8,743 nucleotides of DNA from Bryobacteraceae bacterium (lineage in GTDB: Bacteria > Acidobacteriota > Terriglobia > Bryobacterales > Bryobacteraceae), in the NCBI GenBank assembly GCA_019686145.1, contig JADGHK010000071.1, forward strand, positions 1 through 8,743, read 5' to 3'. Under the pieces are notes generated by a model. The model made no database searches, was not told where the DNA came from, and saw only the letters and a list, made by a program, of their open reading frames with translations. The position numbers and the translations under genes are program-made. Shown in pieces: positions 1 to 6,006 of the stretch; the stretch's first letter is position 1; each line of letters starts with the position of its first letter.

Positions 1-549
1 GCGCTTGGTCCCGACGGCGAAATCATGCTCGACTGCTGGATGGCCTGGACCGAACGCTACACCATCGAGATGGCCGAGATGCTTGCTCCCTACCGCGTGT
101 ACTGGATGGAGGAGGTTCTGCAGCCTCACGACTACGCGGGCTTCGGCAGGTTAAACGCAGCGATCAAATCCACGCGCATTGTCACCGGCGAGCACGAGTA
201 CGGCCGCTATGGTTTCCGCTACCTGCTCGAACATAACGCCGCGTCGATCTGGCAGCCCGACATTCAATGGTGCGGCGGGTTGACTGAGCTACGCCGCATC
301 GGTGCGCTGGCGCAGGCTTACGACATCCCCGTAATTCCGCATGGCGGCGGCTTGAATGGCGCGATCCACTGGATCATCGCAAATGTAAATTCGCCGTGGG
401 CGGAAATGTTCCTGCCTCCACCGGGCGGGCCGAGCGAAGTCTACCGCCTGCACGAAGAACAGTACCAGCTCACCCGAGGGCCGGAAGGAATCTACACGCG
501 TCCGAGCGACCGTCCGGGCTGGGGTTGGGACATCGTTGTCGCATCGTAA
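1..549 (+). CDS. rhmD: L-rhamnonate dehydratase-like protein, enolase superfamily (5' truncated)
   Basis: This is the C-terminal 182 residues of a mandelate racemase/enolase-superfamily dehydratase. The frame is open from base 1, so the start lies outside the window; full-length relatives are about 400 residues. The barrel residues expected of the family are visible: an Asp in LDCWM (codon 31-33) and a Glu in WMEEVL (about 109-114) and in GEHE (190-192) as Mg2+ ligands. They are followed by the Asp of QPDIQWCGG (259-261) paired with the His of IPHGG (340-342), the Asp-His general base dyad. The WCGGLTEL and RYGFR stretches resemble L-rhamnonate dehydratases as I remember them. Such enzymes convert L-rhamnonate to 2-keto-3-deoxy-L-rhamnonate in the cytoplasm, in the non-phosphorylated L-rhamnose pathway. 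The superfamily call is firm. The substrate is less so, because related acid-sugar dehydratases share the same residues and the N-terminal capping domain that sets specificity is not visible. Stop is TAA. Confidence 0.8.
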   Translation, partial: ALGPDGEIMLDCWMAWTERYTIEMAEMLAPYRVYWMEEVLQPHDYAGFGRLNAAIKSTRIVTGEHEYGRYGFRYLLEHNAASIWQPDIQWCGGLTELRRIGALAQAYDIPVIPHGGGLNGAIHWIIANVNSPWAEMFLPPPGGPSEVYRLHEEQYQLTRGPEGIYTRPSDRPGWGWDIVVAS

Positions 550-558
550 GGGCAGATT

Positions 559-601
559 TCGGAGCTGTTTCTGATTCGCTTCGAGCGGGAAACAGCTCCG
601 A
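559..601. repeat. Perfect 13-bp inverted repeat with nested hairpin between convergent genes
   Basis: Arm 559-571 (TCGGAGCTGTTTC) is the exact reverse complement of 589-601. The 17-base loop contains a second small hairpin, CGCT-TCG-AGCG at 577-587. It lies in the 80-base gap between the dehydratase stop (549) and the stop of the minus-strand small protein (630), where a bidirectional terminator would be expected. No T-run follows the stem on either strand, so it is not a canonical Rho-independent terminator. It could instead be a 3'-end stabiliser or a dispersed palindromic repeat. The symmetry is certain; the role is inferred. Confidence 0.7.
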
Positions 602-629
602 CTCGAGATCAGGGCAGCGGGAAGAAGCT

Positions 630-989
630 CTACGAGACCTTCCTGACGGTGTATTGGATCGCAGGCCCGCCGTTCGGGGCTTCCACGTTAAATTGAATCT
701 CGTCGCCGCTGACCTTCCCCTTGTAGTTCAGCTTCACGTCATTGTCCTGAAATTTCACGGTGATCGTGAAGGATATGTTGTCGCCCTCTACTTTACCGTC
801 CGTAATCGCGGATTTCCCCGTGAACTGGCTCGACGTCTCGCCGGTAAGAGTCGCGCCATTTACCTGAAAAACAAACGTTCTTTCAAAGGAGCCATTCGGC
901 GTCTCTATCGTCCCTTTCCAGGTTCCGGTTACATCCGCCGCCGACAGAACAGCGGTAAACATCGCCATCAGAACGAACATCCATTTCAT
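630..989 (-). CDS. Small secreted beta-rich protein, unknown function
   Basis: A protein of 119 residues. It starts with a short basic end (MKW), a hydrophobic stretch to about residue 16 and a likely signal peptidase I site around SAA-D (residues 16-19), so it is probably exported. The mature part, about 100 residues, consists of short alternating strands rich in Gly, Thr and Asp: VTGTWKG, ATLTGET, ITDGKVEGDNISFTI, KLNYKGKVSGDEIQF. This pattern suggests a small beta-barrel or beta-sandwich. I associate such proteins with acidobacterial genomes, where they are usually annotated hypothetical; I do not recognise a catalytic motif or a named domain. The start is well supported: AAGGAAGGAG (complement of 998-1007) lies 8 bases before the ATG. 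The gene converges with the dehydratase and diverges from the ROK kinase, so it is probably a single-gene transcript. Confidence 0.75.
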   Translation of the reverse strand: MKWMFVLMAMFTAVLSAADVTGTWKGTIETPNGSFERTFVFQVNGATLTGETSSQFTGKSAITDGKVEGDNISFTITVKFQDNDVKLNYKGKVSGDEIQFNVEAPNGGPAIQYTVRKVS

Positions 990-1024
990 GGAAAAGACTC
1001 CTTCCTTGCGTGAAACAGTCTCTT

Positions 1025-1053
1025 ACTGTGCGGGATTCCCGGAACGTTTGCAA
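1025..1053 (-). promoter_or_regulatory. Possible promoter for the small secreted protein, with palindrome in the spacer
   Basis: Read on the minus strand, TTGCAA (complement of 1048-1053) and CACAGT (complement of 1025-1030) are separated by exactly 17 bases. They match the sigma-70 -35 and -10 consensus at 4/6 and 3/6 positions, which is weak. The spacer holds a perfect 5+1+5 palindrome, CGGGA-T-TCCCG, at 1031-1041, which could be a repressor site. The transcript would start about 30 bases upstream of the ATG. This is inferred from motif matching only, and acidobacterial promoters often depart from the E. coli consensus. Confidence 0.2.
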
Positions 1054-1135
1054 GGGTGCGCAAGGATTAACGGCGGATCATCGCCTCTGACGCTTGGCGG
1101 GCTCCGATCGTAACCAACCCGGAACTTCCTGGCCC

Positions 1136-1146
1136 AAAGGAGGTGA
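1136..1146 (+). promoter_or_regulatory. Perfect Shine-Dalgarno sequence with no obvious start codon
   Basis: AAAGGAGGTGA is fully complementary to the conserved 3' end of 16S rRNA, yet no ATG, GTG or TTG in any frame follows at 5-10 bases. The kinase ATG is at 1210. The kinase frame is open from 1147, just after a TGA at 1144, and its first CTG is at 1156, 12 bases after AGGAGG. Possible explanations are a non-ATG start for a longer kinase, a short leader peptide (CTG at 1148 is another option), a ribosome standby site, or chance. Confidence 0.45.
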
Positions 1147-1209
1147 ACTGAAGCCCTGCAGCCTGCTATCGTTGGTAATCAGAATCTGGAAAACTCAACT
1201 TTCGGGGGA

Positions 1210-2235
1210 ATGGCTGTGGACGTCGTTGCAGGTGTGGATCTAGGCGGAACTGCAATCAACTACACATTGCTGAACGGACAGGAGAAGTTCCTGATCGAGG
1301 GACTGTGCGAACACCCGTCCCTGTCGAAGGAAGGACCGCAAGTCTGCCTTCAACAGATCGAGGACGGCCTGAAGATCGCCGTCGAGTCGGTGGGGCTCAC
1401 GCTCAGCAACGTGGTAGTCATCGGTTTGGATACGCCCGGTCCTGCGAGTTCGGCGGGGGTGCTGAGCGCGAAAGGATCGACAAACTTCGAACACCCCAAC
1501 TGGGCAGGATTCGATATCCGGGAAGCTGTCGCCCGGCGGACGGGAAAGCCGGTGACATACCTCAACGACGGGAACGCCGGAGCTCTTTGGGGCCATTTTG
1601 CGCTCTTCGGCGCAGCCAACCAGGCAACGTCCATTTCGGCCGTGATCGGCACGGGACTCGGCGGGGGCGTCATCGTCAACAATAGCGTCGTAAAGGGCCG
1701 GAAGGGATTCGGCGGAGAACTGGGTCATGTTCTCATCCCCTATCAGAGCATTCAAGGGATTGAAGGGCTGACACCGCAATGCAACTGCGGCCGGGTGGGC
1801 GACCTCGAATCCTTATGCTCGCTGACGGCGATCGGCAAGTCGCTTCTGCCGTATTTTCTGCCCAAGTACCCGGGCCATGAGCTTGGCAAAATCGGCGATC
1901 TGAATAAGGCGGCCAAGCTGGTGCGAGGGCTGGCCGAGCAGGGCGACCCGATGTGCAGGGAAATCTTCCGTGTTCAGGCGCATGCGCTCGGGCTTTTCTT
2001 TGATGAGATGGTGAACACCTTCGATCCCGACGCGCTGATCGTGGGCGGTGGAGCGCTCGAGACGAAAGAAGAGTTTCAGTGCTGGTTTCTGGATGAGATT
2101 CGAGCCGGGATGCCTCCCCAGCGTGAAGAACAAGCGGATATTCCGATCTACGTGATGCCGAACGGCGACACGGCCGGGGCGCGGGGCGCGGCCATCGAAG
2201 CACTCAAACTGGCCCGGCAAAGCGGGCTCATCTAG
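1210..2235 (+). CDS. ROK-family sugar kinase (glucokinase-like)
   Basis: A 341-residue ROK protein, normal length for the family, which phosphorylates a hexose or amino sugar with ATP in the cytoplasm. Visible motifs in order: phosphate-1 loop DLGGT (10-14), LDTPGP (74-78), the catalytic-base Asp in LNDGNAGALWG (D120), the GTGLGGG nucleotide loop (147-153), the sugar-contacting E170-L-G-H173, and VGGGAL near residue 280. The zinc motif of ROK kinases, CxCGxxGCxE, appears as C191-N-C193-G-R-V-G-D198-L-E200, so the third Cys is replaced by Asp. There is no N-terminal helix-turn-helix, so it is a kinase and not a NagC/Mlc-type repressor. Start: the ATG at 1210 has GGGGGA almost touching it; GTG at 1216 would give a better-spaced GGGGGA and still precede the phosphate loop; a perfect Shine-Dalgarno lies at 1136-1146. 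The substrate cannot be read from the sequence; glucose, fructose, allose and N-acetyl sugars are all possible. Confidence 0.88.
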   Translation: MAVDVVAGVDLGGTAINYTLLNGQEKFLIEGLCEHPSLSKEGPQVCLQQIEDGLKIAVESVGLTLSNVVVIGLDTPGPASSAGVLSAKGSTNFEHPNWAGFDIREAVARRTGKPVTYLNDGNAGALWGHFALFGAANQATSISAVIGTGLGGGVIVNNSVVKGRKGFGGELGHVLIPYQSIQGIEGLTPQCNCGRVGDLESLCSLTAIGKSLLPYFLPKYPGHELGKIGDLNKAAKLVRGLAEQGDPMCREIFRVQAHALGLFFDEMVNTFDPDALIVGGGALETKEEFQCWFLDEIRAGMPPQREEQADIPIYVMPNGDTAGARGAAIEALKLARQSGLI

Positions 2236-2540
2236 GGCGCTTCCGGCCGGCTCAACGTCGCAGCGGCCCCGTACTCTTTTGGCATGACGATCCAGCAAAT
2301 GAGGTATGCCAGGAGCCCGGTGCCTGCCAGGACGACGGCTGCCAGCCACGCGATCCGGATGAGTGTCACATCGATTTTGAAATAGCGTGCGAACCCAGCG
2401 CAGACGCCGGCGATCATCTTCTCATCCATCGCTCGAGTCAGCCTTCTGGGAGCGGCAGCAGTTTCTCCCTGCTTCAGCCCGCACTGCGGGCAGTATCGAT
2501 CTGTCTCCTGCAGCTCCCGTCCGCACTTCACGCAATACAT
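2232..2540 (-). CDS. Zinc-ribbon plus PspC-domain membrane protein
   Basis: A 102-residue protein. Residues 3-20 form a zinc ribbon, C3-V-K-C6 ... C17-P-Q-C20, with a basic/Ala linker to about 36. Residues 37-90 match a PspC domain: KMIAGVCAGFARYFKID, then a single hydrophobic helix at about 63-86 (IRIAWLAAVVLAG...CWIVMP). PspC domains occur in phage-shock and envelope-stress membrane proteins; the soluble ribbon probably lies in the cytoplasm at the inner face of the membrane and may contact nucleic acid or protein partners. The frame stays open upstream to an ATG at 2621, but the ATG at 2540 is chosen because GGAGG (complement of 2547-2551) sits 6 bases before it and the ribbon starts immediately. 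Its TAG overlaps the TAG of the convergent kinase gene. No other psp gene is nearby, so the link to envelope stress rests on the domain alone. Confidence 0.85.
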   Translation of the reverse strand: MYCVKCGRELQETDRYCPQCGLKQGETAAAPRRLTRAMDEKMIAGVCAGFARYFKIDVTLIRIAWLAAVVLAGTGLLAYLICWIVMPKEYGAAATLSRPEAP

Positions 2541-2581
2541 ACACGTCCTCCAGGCCGAACAAAAACCGCTTTGGCGGCCTT

Positions 2582-2590
2582 CATATAGCA
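2582..2590 (-). promoter_or_regulatory. Possible extended -10 element for the PspC gene
   Basis: On the minus strand this reads TGCTATATG, an extended -10-like TGnTATA motif 41 bases upstream of the chosen PspC start; transcription would start about 35 bases before the ATG. I see no convincing -35 element. The support is weak and comes from motif similarity only. Confidence 0.2.
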
Positions 2591-2728
2591 GTACGCAGTA
2601 GGGCCCCCTGTTGTTCCCCACCTTCCAGAGGGCGCTGCGGGCGGGCCGCCAGCGCTCGATTTCTCAGGCAAACGCCGCACCGCCGGAGGCTGCGACTCTT
2701 GATATGCTGTGTGCACGGCATGATTCCC

Positions 2729-2750
2729 GCCGGCGCCGGCTCCAGCCGGC
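2729..2750. repeat. Three GCCGGC copies forming a strong hairpin before the operon start
   Basis: GCCGGC occurs at 2729-2734, 2735-2740 and 2745-2750. The first two abut to form a perfect 12-bp palindrome. Copies two and three can pair as a 6-bp all-GC stem with a TCCA loop, ending only about 8 bases before the AGAGG-like ribosome binding region of the PSCyt gene. If it lies in the 5' UTR it could modulate translation or mRNA stability; it could also be a protein-binding site or plain GC-rich chance. Confidence 0.45.
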
Positions 2751-2769
2751 AGCGAATGAGAGGCAGAGA

Positions 2770-5700
2770 ATGGTTGGTAACGCGTTGCGCGCGAGAAGCG
2801 TGGACATCTTCCGTTTCACAAGTTTCCTGATGTGTCCGGCCATGTTGCTGGTTCAGAGCGCCAATGGAAAGGTCAGCTTCAATCGCGACATCCGTCCGAT
2901 CATGTCGGAAACCTGCTTCCGGTGCCACGGGCCGGATAAGAGCAGCCGTATGGCCGGGCTCCGTTTGGATATCCGCGAAGAGGCGATTAAGCCGACTCGC
3001 ACAAAAGTGATTCCAATCGTTCCGGGAAAACCGGAGGAGAGCGCAATCATCGATCGCATCTTCTCCAAAAACCCCGCGAAGCTGATGCCTCCCAAATACG
3101 CCCATAAGGAGCTTTCGGAGGCGCAGAAGGAAACCATCCGGCGCTGGGTCGCCGAGGGCGCCGAGTACGAAGGACACTGGGCGTACGCACCGATCAAGCG
3201 GCCACCCGTTCCTGCTTTGCAGCAAGCGAAAGCCCCTATCCGCAATCCGATTGACGCATTCGTCCAGGCTCGCCTTGCTAAAGAAGGGCTAACGCCTGCG
3301 CCGGAAGCCGATCGGAGGACACTGCTGCGGCGGGTAAGCCTGGACCTGACGGGCCTGCCTCCGACACCGCGTGAAGTCGAGGAGTTCCTGAACGACCCGT
3401 CCCCTGACGCTTACGAGAAGGTCGTGGACCGGCTGCTGGCCTCGCCGCGATACGCCGAAAAGCAGGCAATGCATTGGCTCGATGCCGTACGTTACGCTGA
3501 CACCTGCGGCTTCCATGGCGACAATCCGATACCGGCCTGGCCCTACCGGGACTATGTCCTGCGAGCCTTCCGGGACAACAAGCCGTTTGACGAGTTCACG
3601 CGCGAACAGCTTGCGGGCGACCTCCTGCCCAACCCCAGCACCGGGCAGCTCGTGGCTTCCGCCTACAACAGGCTGAACCGGACTTCCGCGGAAGGCGGCG
3701 TGCAGCCGAAGGAATATCTCGCCAAGTACGCGGCAGACCGGGTGCGGACCACAAGCGCTGTATGGATGGGAAGCACGCTCGGCTGTGCCGAATGCCACGA
3801 CCATAAGTTCGATCCCTTCACCACGAAGGACTTCTACTCGATGAAGGCCTTCTTTGCAGACATCAAGGAAACGGGCCTTGTACCGGACAGAGGTCCGCGA
3901 GCCTTCGGCACAAAGCTCATGCTTCCGTCCGAAGAGCAGGCGAGACGCCTCGAAGAGCTGAAGCGGCGAGTCGAAGCAGCCCGGCGCAAACTGGATGAGC
4001 GCCTCCTTGCAATGGAGGAACAGCAACAGCAGTGGGAGCGGCGGGTGCTGGAGGATTACAACAAGGGGCTGCTTTCGTGGCAATTGCAGCGGCCCATCTC
4101 CGCACAGGCTGAAAACGGAGCCGTACTGACGGTTTACAACGACGAGCCCTTCGAGAGCGTGTACGAATATCGCGGTTCTTTGGTATCGGAGCGGAAGCCC
4201 GGCAACGGACTTCTCGTCGCATCCGGTCCGAATCCCGACAATGAAACCTACGTGGTGACGCTGAAGCCGGGCGCGGGAACCTGGACCGCTCTCGGCATCG
4301 AGGTGATCCAGGACGAGTCGCTACCCGGCATTCGGGTAGCTCGCGGTTCGGATCGTGTCGTGCTGACCGAAGTGGAAGCGGAGCTCACCGATTCATCCGG
4401 CAAGCGCCGCAAACTGCCCTTCGCACTGGCGACCTCGTCGACGGCGGCAAGTCCTGACCTGCCAGCCATGGCCGCGATTGATGGCGATTCTAAAACCGGC
4501 TGGGGGATTTCCACCTATGGAGAGGGCCAGAATCTGTTTCTCGCGCTCCGTTTCCAGGAAACGCTCCGTACGGAACCCGGCTCGGTCATTACTCTGCGCC
4601 TCCGCCACGATTCCGACTACCGGCAGGCGACCATCGGGCGCTTCCGGATTGCTCTGTCCAGCGGCGAATACTCGTGGCCGGGCCGCGAGACCACGGGCAT
4701 GCGCGAGCCTTCGAAAAAGCACAGCGGGCTGCCCGAAGCGATCGTGAAGGCGCTCAAACTGCCGGCCGAAAAGCGGTCTGCAAGTCAGTATGAGGCGCTG
4801 CTCGTGCACTTCGCCTGGGCGACGCCCGAATTGCAGCCGCTCTATGTCGATCTCGTCCGGTCGGAAGCGGAGCTTGCCATCCTCGAAGGATCGATTCCGA
4901 AGGTGCTTGTGACGGAATCCGTAGAGCCGCGGATTACCCGGGTTCTCCCGCGCGGTAACTGGATGGATGACAGCGGCGAGATTGTGGAGCCGGCTATTCC
5001 CGCATTCCTCGGGAAGCTCCAGACAAGCGGCAGGGCAACGCGGCTGGATCTCGCCAATTGGCTGGTTTCGAAGGATAACCCTTTAACGGCCCGGGTCTTC
5101 GTAAATCGGATGTGGCGGCTCTTCTTCGGCACCGGGCTGTCCAAGGTCCTGGACGATCTCGGCTCGCAAGGAGAATGGCCCACCCATCCCGAGCTGCTGG
5201 ACTGGCTCGCTGCGGAATTCATGGAACCGCAGGCGCCAGGCACGCACGCATGGGACATGAAGCATATTGTCCGAACAATCGTCACAAGCCACACCTACAG
5301 GCAGTCGTCGGCAGGCAGCTCGGAAGCCGAGGCAAAGGATCCGGACAACCGGCTGCTTGCGCGGCAGTCGCGGCTGCGCGTGGACGCCGAAATCGTACGG
5401 GACGTCGCGCTTTCCGTGGCAGGTCTGCTGGATGATCGCTTCGGCGGGCCGAGCGTCAGGCCTTACCAGCCTGACGGGTACCTTGCCGCGCTCAATTATC
5501 CAAAGCGCGGCTACTCCGCCAGCCGGGGCAAAGATCTGTACCGCCGAGGCCTCTACGTACACTGGCAGCGGTCCTTCCTCCACCCCAGCCTGCTCACCTT
5601 CGACGCACCGACGCGCGAGGAATGCACAATCAATCGGGTGACCTCCAACACTCCTCTGCAGGCATTGGTGCTGTTGAATGATCCAATCTTCGTAGAAGCC

Positions 5701-5997
5701 GCCCGCGTGTTTGCCGCGAGGATCTTGAAGGAAGGCGGCAGCTCGATCGACAAGCAGATCGACTGGGCGTACCGGGGCGCGCTGAGCCGCCCGGCTCGGC
5801 CGGAGGAACAGCGAATCCTTGCGGATCTGCACCGCGCCAGCCGCGATCGCTTCCGCACTTCTCCGGAAGAAGCGAAAAAGCTGCTGGCCGCGGGCGACGC
5901 GCCTTTGCCCCAAGAGATTTCGGAAACGGAACTGGCGGCGATGACAACTGTCGCCCGCGCAATCCTGAACTTGCACGAGACGATTACTCGAAATTGA
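2770..5997 (+). CDS. Exported PSCyt1-DUF1549-DUF1553 protein with two CxxCH motifs
   Basis: With the ATG at 2770 the protein has 1075 residues, within the usual range of about 700-1100 for this family. Layout: signal-like segment 1-33 (basic start, hydrophobic IFRFTSFLMCPAMLLV); PSCyt1 cytochrome-c-like domain with C49-F-R-C52-H53 and a probable distal Met ligand in LMPP (M106); DUF1549 (PSCyt2), about 158-366, with a second CxxCH at C339-A-E-C342-H343; a charged, probably coiled-coil segment, about 388-426; a beta-rich insert, about 450-635, with IDGDSKTGW near 570 and IGRFRIALS near 622, like the galactose-binding-type insert of relatives; and DUF1553 (PSD1), about 756-985, including NPLTARVFVNRMWRLFFG and NTPLQALVLLNDP. 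The end, ILNLHETITRN, is typical of the family. These proteins are presumed periplasmic or outer-surface redox proteins; the reaction is not established. Start choice: the frame is open back to 2611, but only from 2770 does an export signal begin the protein, with GAGAGG just upstream. It is the first gene of the operon. Confidence 0.9.
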   Translation: MVGNALRARSVDIFRFTSFLMCPAMLLVQSANGKVSFNRDIRPIMSETCFRCHGPDKSSRMAGLRLDIREEAIKPTRTKVIPIVPGKPEESAIIDRIFSKNPAKLMPPKYAHKELSEAQKETIRRWVAEGAEYEGHWAYAPIKRPPVPALQQAKAPIRNPIDAFVQARLAKEGLTPAPEADRRTLLRRVSLDLTGLPPTPREVEEFLNDPSPDAYEKVVDRLLASPRYAEKQAMHWLDAVRYADTCGFHGDNPIPAWPYRDYVLRAFRDNKPFDEFTREQLAGDLLPNPSTGQLVASAYNRLNRTSAEGGVQPKEYLAKYAADRVRTTSAVWMGSTLGCAECHDHKFDPFTTKDFYSMKAFFADIKETGLVPDRGPRAFGTKLMLPSEEQARRLEELKRRVEAARRKLDERLLAMEEQQQQWERRVLEDYNKGLLSWQLQRPISAQAENGAVLTVYNDEPFESVYEYRGSLVSERKPGNGLLVASGPNPDNETYVVTLKPGAGTWTALGIEVIQDESLPGIRVARGSDRVVLTEVEAELTDSSGKRRKLPFALATSSTAASPDLPAMAAIDGDSKTGWGISTYGEGQNLFLALRFQETLRTEPGSVITLRLRHDSDYRQATIGRFRIALSSGEYSWPGRETTGMREPSKKHSGLPEAIVKALKLPAEKRSASQYEALLVHFAWATPELQPLYVDLVRSEAELAILEGSIPKVLVTESVEPRITRVLPRGNWMDDSGEIVEPAIPAFLGKLQTSGRATRLDLANWLVSKDNPLTARVFVNRMWRLFFGTGLSKVLDDLGSQGEWPTHPELLDWLAAEFMEPQAPGTHAWDMKHIVRTIVTSHTYRQSSAGSSEAEAKDPDNRLLARQSRLRVDAEIVRDVALSVAGLLDDRFGGPSVRPYQPDGYLAALNYPKRGYSASRGKDLYRRGLYVHWQRSFLHPSLLTFDAPTREECTINRVTSNTPLQALVLLNDPIFVEAARVFAARILKEGGSSIDKQIDWAYRGALSRPARPEEQRILADLHRASRDRFRTSPEEAKKLLAAGDAPLPQEISETELAAMTTVARAILNLHETITRN

Positions 5998-6006
5998 CGA
6001 GGCCCC

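Noticed and set aside
396..1013. 205-codon plus-strand open frame
   Set aside because: It overlaps the dehydratase 3' end in another frame and the whole small secreted protein gene in antisense; the opposing genes have signal peptides, motifs and ribosome binding sites and it has none.
1210..2235. ROK protein as a NagC/Mlc-type transcription repressor
   Set aside because: It has no N-terminal helix-turn-helix: the phosphate loop begins at residue 10, and the catalytic Asp is present.
2243..2250. CCGGCCGG palindrome as a terminator for the kinase
   Set aside because: It is short, lacks a T-run and lies in the coding end of the PspC gene.
2541..2621. 27-codon N-terminal extension of the PspC protein
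   Set aside because: A strong GGAGG sits 6 bases before the internal ATG at 2540, where the zinc ribbon begins; the extension shows no domain.
2611..2769. Upstream 53-codon extension of the PSCyt gene
   Set aside because: The added residues are Arg-rich with no homology I recognise, and they would bury the export signal; the start at 2770 begins the signal peptide directly.
3289..4083. 264-codon open frame on the minus strand
   Set aside because: It is fully antisense to the DUF1549 domain, has low-complexity Leu/Val/Arg-rich translation and no ribosome binding site or domain.
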